DNA of 64,000 nucleotides from Prevotella sp. (GCA_017413085.1 JAFPVC010000059.1:1-64000); one strand, 5' to 3'; positions 1-8,132 are shown, counted from the first letter of the stretch. Numbers and translations: made by a program. Notes: generated by a model from the sequence alone, not told the origin.

Positions 1-502
1 GGATGGAGCCGTCCAGATAGCCGTCGTCGTCGTAATGCGCACCGTTGATGGTGATGTTGTGCATATCACAGGTGCCGCCGTAGGTTTCAATCCCGTTTGA
101 CACGACGAGCGTACCGCCGCCGTACACGTGCAGCGCACAGCTTTCTGTCCAGTATCTCAGACCAGGGTCGCTGCCAGTCACCTCCACGGTAAGCGTCTTG
201 CCTGTCGGGATGGAGATATAGATATTACTATTACTGCTATATCCTACCCTCACTCGGTGAGTGATAGTGGTGTTTTCGTTCACTACGAAATAGCCGACGG
301 ATGTGCCGAATTTCGAGGCAATGATTTCGGCGGTGGTGGTAATCGCTACTGGAGCGCTTTCCGTTCCGCCATGTAATACCTCAGCTGCCCACCCCGTCGT
401 GGCGGTGAGCATGAGGGCGAGCAGGAGCGCTGCTACCCATCGCATGGCTCCCAGCCCCGTGGTCGAGGGCGCGATAAAGAAATTCTTGTTAATTGTGGTC
501 AT
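1..502 (-). CDS. Partial secreted or surface protein (N-terminal 167 residues)
   Basis: The minus-strand frame opens with ATG at 500-502 and runs off the window edge without a stop. Residues 1-20 are polar (MTTINKNFFIAPS...), followed by a hydrophobic stretch at about 22-40 ending WAAE, which looks like a signal peptide with cleavage after the Ala pair. The exported part is rich in Gly, Thr and Val, with beta-type text (LHVYGGGTLVVSNG) and a poly-Asp turn (HYDDDGYLDGS), which suggests a repetitive extracellular beta-structure. I do not recognise the family. Only the sequence left of the window would show whether a T9SS C-terminal domain is present. Confidence 0.65.
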   Translation of the reverse strand, partial: MTTINKNFFIAPSTTGLGAMRWVAALLLALMLTATTGWAAEVLHGGTESAPVAITTTAEIIASKFGTSVGYFVVNENTTITHRVRVGYSSNSNIYISIPTGKTLTVEVTGSDPGLRYWTESCALHVYGGGTLVVSNGIETYGGTCDMHNITINGAHYDDDGYLDGSI

Positions 503-557
503 TGTTGTTTATTGTTTATTTTGATTATTTATTCGTTGAGTAATGGATAAAACAATG

Positions 558-589
558 CGGCCTTCCTTGCCCGAAAGCAAGGAAAGCCG
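558..589 (-). terminator. Hairpin after the KilA-N fragment
   Basis: A 13-bp stem (558-570 with 577-589, one G-T type pair) and a 6-base loop lie just beyond the stop of the minus-strand KilA-N fragment. The minus strand continues with a short T-rich stretch. It probably terminates that transcript before the gene at 502. Confidence 0.5.
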
Positions 590-594
590 TATAT

Positions 595-960
595 TCACAC
601 GCCCGCACGTAATATAAAGGATGTGCCGCCATAGCGTCCGGCCTTGCTGACGATACCGATGGCGGCAGTATGCTCTACCCACTTCGATGGGGTCATGACG
701 AAGCGGTTTAGTCCGGCCTCGGTTCTAAACGTGTCGAATTGCACACGGTTAAAACTTGGATTATGAAGACTCTCCCAAAGTCCGAGAAACTCAATGGTGT
801 TGCGGTTGCGCATCCAGTTCTGTATGGCAAAGCGTGGGTCATCGTTGTTGCGATAGCGAGCAATATCCGTCAACGAAATGTACTCGTTACGGTAATCCTC
901 GGTATAGATTCCAACATCAATGCCCTTCACGTGCAATGTATCGCTCTTGACTTTTGCCAT
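595..960 (-). pseudogene. KilA-N domain protein, C-terminally truncated
   Basis: 121 residues covering only the N-terminal KilA-N DNA-binding domain. It is clearly paralogous to the 273-aa protein at 6851-7672: both share ITDIAR/LTDIAR, NWMRNRNTIEFLG, the PSxW motif and AGRYGGT. Homology stops right after GRYGGT, where the full-length relative continues into a conserved FEFASWIS block, and this frame ends nine residues later. I infer that a 3' deletion removed the C-terminal half. A TACCTTTG box at 1004-1011 precedes it, so the stub may still be transcribed. Confidence 0.75.
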
Positions 961-1003
961 ACAAAATCCTTTTTAATTCAAAACTTTTGCAAACTTTGCG
1001 ATG

Positions 1004-1011
1004 CAAAGGTA
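1004..1011 (-). promoter_or_regulatory. Bacteroidota -7 box (TACCTTTG) for the KilA-N fragment
   Basis: A TACCTTTG match to TAnnTTTG lies 44 bases upstream of the ATG at 960. No clear -33 TTTG is seen at the usual spacing. Confidence 0.45.
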
Positions 1012-1019
1012 CGATTTTT

Positions 1020-1460
1020 TCTCCAATTACCGATAAGATTTGTAGAGTTTAACGTGAATTTGTCAGCATTTTAGTATAATTTTGGCATAAAATTCTATGT
1101 CAAGGATGGATTAAAGCAACAAAATCGCCCAATTAACAGCCAACATTGTACTCCAAACATATAGTGCGTCCGAGGTACAACTGACGAAGCAGCGAAAGCA
1201 AAAGAGCTGGTTCATTTTGCCGAGATTTCCAAGCAAAACTCGCCTACCCGTTGCCTTTCGCGATGGAAGAATACAAAGTTAATGTCGGTACAAATGCCCC
1301 CATTTTGATGCATTTCCTTCTCTCTTTTAACTGGCAAAAATCCTTTGTCTTTGCTCGCCGAAGTTGTCAAAAGCTCAAAATGGCTAAAATTCATCTGTTA
1401 AATAATCTTGATGATTATATGGCAGTTAGATGTAAAACAGCCCTTGAAATGAAATAGCAT
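1020..1460. other. Intergenic stretch without a supported gene
   Basis: Two overlapping short open frames exist here on opposite strands (1212-1394 and 1251-1457), but neither shows a domain, a signal peptide or a promoter. The text is A/T-rich with no long inverted repeat. I see nothing functional that I can support. Confidence 0.5.
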
Positions 1461-1461
1461 A

Positions 1462-1526
1462 GGTATTACGGTGTAATCAGCACCCGATTACACCGTAATC
1501 AGGTAACTATTACGCTGTAATCAGGT
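1462..1526. repeat. GATTAC-type palindromic repeat array
   Basis: Several interleaved palindromes built from TGTAATCAG / CTGATTACA units (for example CCGATTACACCGTAATC). The same word family recurs at 10895-10957, 31861-31975, 48601-48715 and 61680-61797, always intergenic. Confidence 0.6.
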
Positions 1527-1619
1527 GCATATCAGAATGCTGTCTGGCTGCGGATTTATGGTATATTAGAAGTCATGGGTCAAATAAATGGCAACATATT
1601 CGTTCCCATTACATGTTAA

Positions 1620-1643
1620 AGGTGGGTTCTATTGATTACCACC
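1620..1643. repeat. Solo sequence resembling an end of the 193-nt element
   Basis: AGGTGGGTTCTATTGATT followed by ACCACC resembles the 23-bp terminal arm of the elements at 13047-13239 and 63216-63408. It forms a GGTGG/CCACC hairpin, but no second arm is found nearby. It could be a remnant or chance. Confidence 0.3.
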
Positions 1644-1781
1644 GTAATGATGTGGATACCTTGAAAGCCTTTTTTTGCGAACAAAGGTCATTATCTTCTG
1701 ATATAGGCATCTTTTAGACAAATTTTACTTAAATTACGTGCGAAACGCCAGATAGATGTTTTTATTCTCGATAAAAATGAG

Positions 1782-1789
1782 TACCTTTG
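1782..1789 (+). promoter_or_regulatory. -7 box (TACCTTTG) upstream of the FKBP fragment
   Basis: TACCTTTG lies 24 bases before the ATG at 1813. No convincing -33 box was seen. Confidence 0.5.
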
Positions 1790-1812
1790 CAAGGTAATCA
1801 ATAAAAAATGAC

Positions 1813-2028
1813 ATGAGTAAACGGGAATATATACAGGCAAACAAGGAATGGCTTGAGGCTAAGTCGAAGGAGGAGGGCGTCAAGGCTCTCCCGAAGGGTG
1901 TCTATTACAAGGTGCTGGCAGAGGGCAATGCCGATAGTCCGCAGCCTGCACTGAGAAGCATCATCACTGCCCATTATACAGGAAAGACCATAAACGGAAA
2001 GGTGTTTGACAGCAGCAGGGGCGGCTGA
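1813..2028 (+). pseudogene. FKBP-type peptidyl-prolyl isomerase, truncated
   Basis: 71 residues. The end (HYTGKTINGKVFDSSRGG) is the canonical start of an FKBP domain, after which family members continue for about 80 residues through the VIxGW and AYG motifs. Here the frame stops immediately, and a different frame (2022 onward) carries unrelated membrane-like text. I infer a deletion or recombination junction at about 2020-2028. The promoter and N-terminus are intact, so a short non-catalytic product could still be made. Confidence 0.7.
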
Positions 2029-2240
2029 ACTGGGTGGAAGCCTGGCTCGGCGGTGCAGTATGGGCTGTGGAGATGCTGTTGATAGGAGCGGCGGTGATAA
2101 CCGACGGCGAGACGCTGCTGAGCGACAGTCACCGTCTGCAGACGGCGGAGCAGGTGGGCAGCGTGCTCTACTTTGCCATGCAGTGCTACTACACCACGCG
2201 CCTTATCATGCACTTGCGCCACCTGCGCCAGAGCCTTGAT
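2029..2240 (+). pseudogene. Fragment of an unrecognised membrane-like protein
   Basis: In the frame beginning NWVEAWLGGAVWAVEMLL the text stays coding-like to about 2240 (LRHLRQSLD), with one hydrophobic segment and a second amphipathic one. It has neither a proper start nor a family-specific end: it is fused on the left to the FKBP fragment and collides on the right with an antisense remnant. I do not recognise the parent. Confidence 0.35.
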
Positions 2241-2265
2241 AAGTCTCTTTTTCTATGCAAGACCT

Positions 2266-2616
2266 CTACGGTTTTACTGGACGTACTGGTCTTGGATAAT
2301 ATCGGGGAATTTCTGAACGGTCCATAAAATTAGAATACGTTTTCTCGTCATATCCATCAAACGTTAAGCCATAGGCAGACGAAGACCATTTGTTGTCTGG
2401 CGCAAGTGTAGAAGACCAATATTCATCACCATTTGAACCGGTAAACAATATCTCATCAGAGATGTTGTAATCAGGCGATGGCAAGAAAATGGAGTTACCA
2501 TTTGTACTCGTCACCTTGTATCCAAGCAGCCAATAATAATTATTTCTCACGTACTCGTACACACGTTCAAATGTGCAGTTCTCACGCAGTTCCGTCCATT
2601 TCTCGTCTGTCGGCAT
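2266..2616 (-). pseudogene. C-terminal fragment of a FISUMP-type surface protein
   Basis: 116 residues with the signature end of the Fibrobacter succinogenes major paralogous domain: IFLPSPDY, YWSSTL, then RPVRPVKP at the C-terminus. The protein at 48904-49827 ends the same way (IFLPATGYY, RYWSASL, SVRPVLP). A stop lies just upstream in frame and there is no signal peptide, so the 5' part is missing. A surface function is known only by similarity, and this copy is probably dead. Confidence 0.65.
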
Positions 2617-2866
2617 AGTATCTATTCCCTACAATTGGAGGCATATGCACTGATTATCAACTACTTACATTTGCAGATTTTACATTCTGCGTCGGCAAGT
2701 GATATGTATAATGGTTGAAAGAATCTCTTGATTATATAGCAAAACTATAGAATACTCCAATTATTATAGAAATTTATCTCCATCTTCGCAATATTTGTGA
2801 ATTCTGACAGAAATAGCATGCAGAACATACTCTGAAAGGTTATATTGCTACAACCTTTTTAGACAT

Positions 2867-2910
2867 ATAGCTCATTTTGCAGGCCGGAACAGGCCTGCAA
2901 AATGAGCTAT
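2867..2910 (-). terminator. Perfect 19-bp inverted repeat at the end of the Fic-like remnant
   Basis: 2867-2885 and 2892-2910 are perfectly complementary with a 6-base loop. The repeat overlaps the stop codon of the remnant at 2907. No T-tract follows on the minus strand, so it may be a weak terminator or the scar of the event that cut the gene. The stretch 2617-2866 is A/T-rich and I see no gene in it. Confidence 0.5.
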
Positions 2911-3113
2911 AATTCAATATTTCTGCGGGCAAGTTCCAACAAGTAGTCGGATACCTTTAGCCCGTCCACTGCCTGCAGACCAATAGCCACGCGCCAAGCT
3001 TCAGCCCTCTCTTTCTTCAGAGGATCACCCTGGCGTAAATACTCGTCAAAATCTTCTATGTTAATTGGTATTGCCATATAGTAATTAACGATTACCAAGT
3101 TCGATATTGTCAC
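2907..3113 (-). pseudogene. Fic-family N-terminal (VbhA-like) remnant
   Basis: The core text AEAWRVAIGLQAVDGLKVSD, followed by YLLELARRNIE, matches the N-terminal regulatory helix region that precedes Fic domains in many Bacteroidota Fic proteins. There the next residues lead into the FIC fold with its HPFxxGNGR motif. Here a stop follows at once, so no catalytic domain exists. A GTG at 3113 overlaps the upstream stop (GTGA) and could be translationally coupled; an ATG at 3077 is the alternative start. It could also be a free-standing antitoxin-like peptide, but the family text argues for truncation. Confidence 0.5.
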
Positions 3114-3325
3114 ATATTGATGAACTTCACTGTATTCTGGCTTCTGCCATAGAAGGCAGAAACATCTTTCCCTATATATGTTGTATGTTCGTCTTCAACG
3201 CCCAAAAACTCATACCGTCCAACGTGTTTAGGGTCTTCGGTATGTTTCCTGTCAACAGGATTATAGACCTCTTCTACAATGCCATTAACGATGGCAAGCA
3301 CATGAGTTGCCTTTTTTGCTCGCAT
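3110..3325 (-). CDS. Small conserved protein of unknown function (71 aa)
   Basis: The protein has a compact alternating pattern (VLAIVNGIVEEVY, GRYEFLGV, YIGKDV, NTVKFINM) that reads like a small beta-rich domain. I do not recognise it. It starts 18 bases after rhuM ends and overlaps the following remnant by a GTGA junction, so it is probably co-transcribed with rhuM. Confidence 0.5.
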   Translation of the reverse strand: MRAKKATHVLAIVNGIVEEVYNPVDRKHTEDPKHVGRYEFLGVEDEHTTYIGKDVSAFYGRSQNTVKFINM

Positions 3326-3343
3326 TCTATCATTTTGATAGAA

Positions 3344-4360
3344 TCAAGATTCGCCAGTTCCACTGCTGTCACCACCATCCGGATCATCATTAAGATTTTT
3401 CAACCGCTTCACAGCCTTATCGAAGTCACTCTCCAACAAACGCATCTCCCGTTCGCGATATATCTCGAACTCACGTTCAGCCTTCTCAATAGCCTCTTGG
3501 TGTGACACGGTGCCATTCCCTTCTAAGATATTCTTCCGTAGTCGGAGTATCTGATCATCAAGGGCAGCTATCCAGTCGGCCATAGTCATAGGATTCTGCT
3601 CCAAGGCCTGAAACTCGGCATAATCGAGGAACTGAGAGGTCAGTAAGTTCAATCGCTGCAGTTCCAACTCCGAAAGGTAGTTCTTGGCTATTTTCACGTC
3701 ATCGCACGTCACATAGTTGCCCTTGAAGTTGGTCATGCCAACAAAAGGCTTCTCATTATCCACCCGTTCATAAATCAGCTCTGCTGCCGTATGTTCATGC
3801 ACGGCATAGTGCATCTTATTCTGAACGATGGCGAAAAACTGCTTCGTCATCTCGGACCTTGGGTCATAGTCCGTTGATGTGGCATAGATGTCCGTCACCT
3901 GCTGATAGAAGTTTCGTTCGCTGCTGCGGATGTCGCGGATGCGCTGCAAGAGTTCCTTGAAGTATCGGTTGCCCCCTTGCTTCAGTCGCTCATCGTCCAT
4001 CGTGAAACCTTTTTGGATATATTCATGCAAACGCTGTGTAGCCCAGCGACGAAAGCGTACAGCAATAGGCGACTGAACACGATAACCAAGGGCTATGATT
4101 ACATCAAGATTGTAATGCAAAACCTGGTAGTTTTTGCCATCTGCGGCAGTTGTTCGGAATTTCCGAACAACTGCATCTTGCTCCAGTTCCTTGTCTGCAA
4201 AAATGTTTGTCAGATGCTCGCTGATATTTGACTTGCTCGATTGATATATCTCCACCAATTGTGCCTGCGTCAACCAAACATCCTCATCAGCAAAACGAGT
4301 ATTCACACTCACCCTGCCTTCCTCATCCTTGTATAGTATCAATTTATTCTCTTTGTCCAT
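3344..4360 (-). CDS. rhuM: RhuM family protein
   Basis: 338 residues, full length for the RhuM (virulence RhuM) family. Characteristic blocks are VWLTQAQLVEIYQSSKSNIS (a winged-helix-like N-terminus), FRTTAADGKNYQVLHYNLD and VIIALGYRV, then RFRRWAT. The C-terminal quarter is charged and coiled-coil-like (EAIEKAEREFEIYREREMRL) and ends in an acidic Gly/Ser tail. The family is found in mobile islands and the biochemical role is not established; a DNA-related function is inferred. It is co-directional with the DpnI cassette upstream. Confidence 0.85.
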   Translation of the reverse strand: MDKENKLILYKDEEGRVSVNTRFADEDVWLTQAQLVEIYQSSKSNISEHLTNIFADKELEQDAVVRKFRTTAADGKNYQVLHYNLDVIIALGYRVQSPIAVRFRRWATQRLHEYIQKGFTMDDERLKQGGNRYFKELLQRIRDIRSSERNFYQQVTDIYATSTDYDPRSEMTKQFFAIVQNKMHYAVHEHTAAELIYERVDNEKPFVGMTNFKGNYVTCDDVKIAKNYLSELELQRLNLLTSQFLDYAEFQALEQNPMTMADWIAALDDQILRLRKNILEGNGTVSHQEAIEKAEREFEIYREREMRLLESDFDKAVKRLKNLNDDPDGGDSSGTGES

Positions 4361-4472
4361 ATTTCGTATAACGCATTTATCTGTTGCGATATTACATTAG
4401 CCATCTTACACTTTACATCTTCCTTCAACAATCACGTGTCTATCGCACAAAACGAATTAAAGCGGTTGCCGA

Positions 4473-5369
4473 TTATATTATATTGTCCAGCTGAGTTACA
4501 AACGGCATATACCGTCCTTTGCCTTTGCGCTGCACTTTCATGATGTCGAACGCTCCAATGTCAACAGGTTTGCCAGGGACATATTCCAGTAGGAGGTACT
4601 TCTGGACATTGGTGGCTAGACGTAGAAGATAGCCATCTGGAATATCTTGCTTGCTGACTATCCGCGGAGTGTTTGTGATGCGGTATGCTGTTGCCTCTTG
4701 GTTGTTCCAATAATGGAACATGATGTAGCCAATTTTACTGAACATCAAATCGTCCAGCTCGCCCTCTTTCATGCCAAGGGCCAACTTGCCAACAGGTTCT
4801 GTTTTTTTACGAGTGGTCATATTGGCTGCATACATCAGCACGTCGGTTCTCTCTACAATTTCTTCCTCCAAGAAAGGCAGACGCACTATCGGATCTGATT
4901 CATGGCACATGAACAGGTCTGTCTGCGTGTCCTCAGCCTTGACGATATCAGGTATCTTCCTTCTGAACGTGGCAAACGTCTTGACGTCCTCAATCTCTTC
5001 GCGACGGGCCTTGCTAATTTTTGAGAACTCATCTTCCTTCTCTATGCCGAGGAAACAACGGCCAAGCAGGTTGGCGGCTATACCCGTTGTAGAAGAAGCT
5101 GCAAAAGGGTCGAGAATCCAGGCTCCTGGTTGGGTGGATGCCAGAATAATGCGACTCAGCAGACCCAACGGTTTTTGCGTGGGATGCTTTGTGCAGGCTT
5201 TCTCCCAAGGAGCAATAGCGGACAGTCGCCACACGTTGGTCATCTGTTTGTCACCATTGATGTGCTTCATCAACTCGTAGTTGTAATAGTGTGGCACCTT
5301 CTCCTTCTTTCTCGCCCAGATGATGAACTCCGTAGAATAAGTTGATTCCGTATTCTGATTGTAGCTCTT
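4473..5369 (-). pseudogene. DpnA-like N6-adenine DNA methyltransferase, 5'-truncated
   Basis: The frame is open from a TAA at 5370-5372. It carries TEFIIWARKK, then HYYNYELMK, KHPTQKPLGLLSRIILAST and DPFAASSTTGIAANLLG, in the order seen in the C-terminal half of DpnA (the single-strand GATC methylase of DpnII systems). The N-terminal half with the catalytic DPPY motif is absent. In DPFAASSTTG the first loop glycine expected from DPFxGSGTTG is also replaced. After about residue 100 a C-terminal extension rich in charged residues follows; I do not recognise it. The left junction merges out of frame with the small gene at 5251-5559. It is almost certainly inactive. Confidence 0.7.
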
Positions 5370-5559
5370 TTACAACAGAGCTCCAGTTAGAGAAGAAGGA
5401 ACAATCCATCTGGTCATATTTGATTTCATCATCCCAAAATGTTATGAATTGAGTGTTCGGGTCGTATTTTAGAGTGATTCCCTCATCAGAATCCTCATAG
5501 ATAATCCCTTTTGTATGCTCACCAGAAATCCCCAACTGATTTAGTATCATAGAATTCAA
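5251..5559 (-). CDS. Small unknown protein, chimeric C-terminus
   Basis: The first about 75 residues (to NLFYG) look like an independent small acidic protein (IIYEDSDEGITLKYDP, FITFWDDEIKYDQ). From about 5345 to the stop the same DNA is the methylase gene read in another frame, so the last 25-30 residues are not native. I infer a deletion joining this gene to the methylase remnant. Its ATG directly follows the stop of the gene at 5560, in keeping with one transcript. Confidence 0.45.
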   Translation of the reverse strand: MNSMILNQLGISGEHTKGIIYEDSDEGITLKYDPNTQFITFWDDEIKYDQMDCSFFSNWSSVVKELQSEYGINLFYGVHHLGEKEGEGATLLQLRVDEAHQW

Positions 5560-5853
5560 TTATCCTATCGTTTTCAGCCAATCAATATACTCCTCAAGTT
5601 GTCTTTCATCCAATAAATTTGTGAGGAAGGAGAGTTTTGCCTCTGCATTGGCAGTAGAAGCTAATTCATTGCAGATGGCTTCATCAGGTTCAAAACCTCT
5701 CTCCTCTATCCAAGAATTTTCCTTCAACAAATTTGAGAGAGCATCATGTTTGTCTTTGCCAAACGCACGTCCAAGCAGCTGACAATTCTCTATGTCATCG
5801 CCGTCGGGAGTTTGCGTAAAGCCTTCAGTTGTGTAAAATATGTATTCTGTCAT
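5560..5853 (-). CDS. Small conserved hypothetical protein (97 aa)
   Basis: Acidic, no signal peptide or membrane segment. It opens TEYIFYTTEGFTQTPDGDD, followed by ENCQLLGRAFG, a pattern I associate with small Bacteroidales proteins of unknown role. It ends with a helical DERQLEEYIDWLKTI tail. It lies in a run of three tiny genes between dpnI and the methylase remnant with gaps of 0-11 bases. Confidence 0.6.
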   Translation of the reverse strand: MTEYIFYTTEGFTQTPDGDDIENCQLLGRAFGKDKHDALSNLLKENSWIEERGFEPDEAICNELASTANAEAKLSFLTNLLDERQLEEYIDWLKTIG

Positions 5854-5864
5854 ATCGTTTGTTG

Positions 5865-6077
5865 TTAAAACCCAAAGTTATCCTCTTTGTACTCATTAAG
5901 AGCCATCCATTGGCAGTTAGATACAGAGAAATGGAAAACTTCGGATAAGGCGTCAACCAATTCTTCCAAATCATCACAAGATGACGCGAATTGCTTATCT
6001 TCGTCCGAAAGTTTAATCTTGACAACTCTATTTTGTACGAAATCAAGGATAACTATGTAATTAGGTATCTGCTTCAT
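5865..6077 (-). CDS. Small conserved hypothetical protein (70 aa)
   Basis: Begins MKQIPNYIVILDFVQNRVVK, followed by IKLSDEDK, and ends QWMALNEYKEDNFGF. Small, acidic, soluble, and not assigned to a family. Its start is 2 bases after the dpnI stop and its stop 11 bases before the next gene, so it is certainly in the dpnI operon. A partner role in the cassette is possible but unproven. Confidence 0.6.
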   Translation of the reverse strand: MKQIPNYIVILDFVQNRVVKIKLSDEDKQFASSCDDLEELVDALSEVFHFSVSNCQWMALNEYKEDNFGF

Positions 6078-6079
6078 AA

Positions 6080-6847
6080 TTAAATCTTTCTATAAACGCC
6101 ATTTCCTTTGAACTCTATAATTCCTTTATCACGAAGGAATTGAAGTTGCTGGCGAATCTTATCAGGAATGTGATTGTTATCGGGATGTTTAAATTGTAAC
6201 TCATCAACGAAAGAATACATTTGCTTGAGTGTAAATGTCTCATCAAGACGTTCAACGAGGTGTAGTGTATCCATCAGCCACCCTCTGCTCTCCAAGGATT
6301 TTGTTTGTAGGTTGAACACTCTATGATAATGCGAAACAACTTCTTGAACAGGAAGGGCAATACCATTTCTGATAATAGGTATTTTCGCTGTTGTAGGTAT
6401 TTCTCTCATCAAAATGTTGCATCCTTCCCAACCTGCTCGTCTTGCGGTGGCAGCTAATGCATCACGTTTCTCTATAACGGATGGGGTAAAGAAACACTTG
6501 GGAACAATCACCAGATTATTAACTTCGTATCGGTCATAGTGCATAAAGAAGAAACTGGGATTTTCAAGAGAGGTGATTCTTCCTATCATTGTTCGGTAAA
6601 CTCCATCTGCAACCGTGGCTTGAAAACTCTCGCTATCAGACCTTTTGCTTTTCAACTCGTATTGTGATTTACAATGTTCACACACATAGTCCTTAACAGG
6701 AGCATTAGGCTTAGCACGTCTAATAGAAACTTCACCACATATAGGACAATACATGTTGCGTGCCAACCAATCTTCAGTCAACACTCTTGCAATCTGACTA
6801 CCGCTTTTGTAACCCTCTGCCAATGATGTGTTGAATCTCAAATCCAT
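6080..6847 (-). CDS. dpnI: DpnI-type methyl-directed restriction endonuclease
   Basis: 255 residues against 254 for DpnI, aligned along the whole length (RVLTEDW; ARRAGWEGCNI against ARRAGWIGCNI; IRQQLQFLRDKGIIEFKG against IRQQLQILRDKEIIEFKG). Catalytic D53, E64 and K66 (in YELKSK) and the zinc cysteines C34, C37, C56 and C59 sit at the positions known for DpnI. The C-terminal winged helix that reads N6-methyladenine is present. By family knowledge it cuts GATC only when the A is methylated, so the host must lack GATC methylation. It starts 3 bases after the KilA-N stop and is in an operon with it. Confidence 0.93.
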   Translation of the reverse strand: MDLRFNTSLAEGYKSGSQIARVLTEDWLARNMYCPICGEVSIRRAKPNAPVKDYVCEHCKSQYELKSKRSDSESFQATVADGVYRTMIGRITSLENPSFFFMHYDRYEVNNLVIVPKCFFTPSVIEKRDALAATARRAGWEGCNILMREIPTTAKIPIIRNGIALPVQEVVSHYHRVFNLQTKSLESRGWLMDTLHLVERLDETFTLKQMYSFVDELQFKHPDNNHIPDKIRQQLQFLRDKGIIEFKGNGVYRKI

Positions 6848-6850
6848 CTC

Positions 6851-7672
6851 TTACTTCAGATATTTACGGTTTTCTGATTCTTCCAGCACCTGCATCTGCT
6901 GAATAGCCACATGATTTAGCTTGACAAGTCTCTCCGTCTGTGGCATACCATCATTGATGAATACGGCATTGAGATTCTCCATATTTGAAAGGCAAATGAG
7001 CTCGTTGATGCTTGCATAGTCGCGTATGTTACCCTTCTTGTCGGGATTTGCATCGCGCCACTCCTTTGCAGTCATGCCAAACATTGCAACATTCAGCACA
7101 TCAGCCTCTTCTGCATAGATGAGTGATTTGTGATACGCATCAATCTCTTCAGGCACAATATTCTGCTTTATGGCATCGGTATGAATACGATAGTTGAGCT
7201 TTGAGAGTTCACGTTTGACCGACCATCCAATTTGTTTCAGTTCTTCTTCCTTGAGACGCTGGAATTCCTTGACGAGATAAAGTTTGAATTCCACAGAAAT
7301 CCAAGATGCAAATTCAAAGGCAATATCTGTGCGTGCGTAAGTACCTCCGTAACGACCTGCCATTGCTACAAGTCCTTTTGCATTTGTTGATTCAATCCAT
7401 CTTGATGGCGACATTGTGAAAGCATTGAGTCCTGCCTCTTTTCTAAACCCCTCGAATTCGAGGGGGTTAAAACAAGGATTGAATAGTTGTTCCCAAATAC
7501 CCAGAAATTCTATCGTGTTGCGATTGCGCATCCAATTTGCTATTACGCCATTTGGGTCACTACTATTTTTCTGGCGTGCAATATCTGTAATGCAAACAAA
7601 GTCCTCTCCTTCGTGTTTAATTGTACGAACTGTTGCGTCCTTTACTTCTATATTTGTAACCTTCTTTGCCAT
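6851..7672 (-). CDS. KilA-N domain protein, full length
   Basis: 273 residues: an N-terminal KilA-N domain (ITDIARQK, NWMRNRNTIEFLG, FEFASWISVEFKLYLVKEFQ) followed by a helical C-terminal half (VKRELSKLNYRIHTDAI, AEEADVLNVAMFGMTAKEWR) common to the Bacteroidota relatives. Probably DNA-binding. It sits between the dam stub and dpnI, 21 bases from the former and 3 from the latter. A truncated paralogue at 595-960 lies at the other edge of the island. Confidence 0.88.
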   Translation of the reverse strand: MAKKVTNIEVKDATVRTIKHEGEDFVCITDIARQKNSSDPNGVIANWMRNRNTIEFLGIWEQLFNPCFNPLEFEGFRKEAGLNAFTMSPSRWIESTNAKGLVAMAGRYGGTYARTDIAFEFASWISVEFKLYLVKEFQRLKEEELKQIGWSVKRELSKLNYRIHTDAIKQNIVPEEIDAYHKSLIYAEEADVLNVAMFGMTAKEWRDANPDKKGNIRDYASINELICLSNMENLNAVFINDGMPQTERLVKLNHVAIQQMQVLEESENRKYLK

Positions 7673-7693
7673 AATCAGTTTGTTTTGTAGTTT

Positions 7694-8005
7694 CTACATA
7701 CAACGTTCGTTGTAGGCATTCTGTATATCCGTCAAAGATGCTATCAGTTCCTCTGGCATATCTCTAACTGTGCGATAGCAGGTTATCAAATCAGGATTTA
7801 CATCGTTGATGACTGCATGACGGATGTTTGGATAACGCTGCAACATATAGAAGAGCATGGCTCCACCACCCACGAAGGGTTCAACGTATGTCACATTATC
7901 CCATGTTTCAAAATTTGCAGGCAGTTGGGCATCCAATTGCTCAATGAGTTGTCCCTTGCCACCTACCCACTTGATAAACGGTTTTGCTTTTGAATATGTA
8001 CTCAT
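7694..8005 (-). pseudogene. Dam/DpnM-type GATC adenine methylase, truncated after 103 aa
   Basis: The N-terminus has the Dam hallmarks: PFIKWVGGKGQL, then YVEPFVGGGAM (the AdoMet-binding motif), and VINDVNPDLITCYR. Family members are about 270-285 residues and carry the catalytic DPPY motif in the second half. Here a stop falls just after IQNAYNERCM, so the target-recognition and catalytic parts are gone. The next gene, KilA-N, begins 21 bases on, as if inserted in place of the missing part. The product cannot methylate DNA. Confidence 0.85.
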
Positions 8006-8132
8006 TCTTTCTTTGATTTAGTCAGCCGGAGCTACCCGGTTGGTCGTTAACATTGTTATTTATATTATACTAACTTCTTCTCCGATCCATCTTCAAAGGC
8101 ATAAGCTTGCGTTGTCCTATGCTCGGTCCATG

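Noticed and set aside
1212-1457. Overlapping 60-68 aa open frames
   Set aside because: No domain, promoter or signal on either strand; the region is a repeat-rich intergenic stretch.
4473-5297. Functional DNA methyltransferase starting at a GTG (5297)
   Set aside because: The DPPY-containing half is missing and the frame continues upstream into truncated sequence, so it is a remnant.
8037-8110. Short minus-strand peptide ending EDGSEKKLV before the dam stub
   Set aside because: Protein-like end but no start, family or second copy; too short to support.
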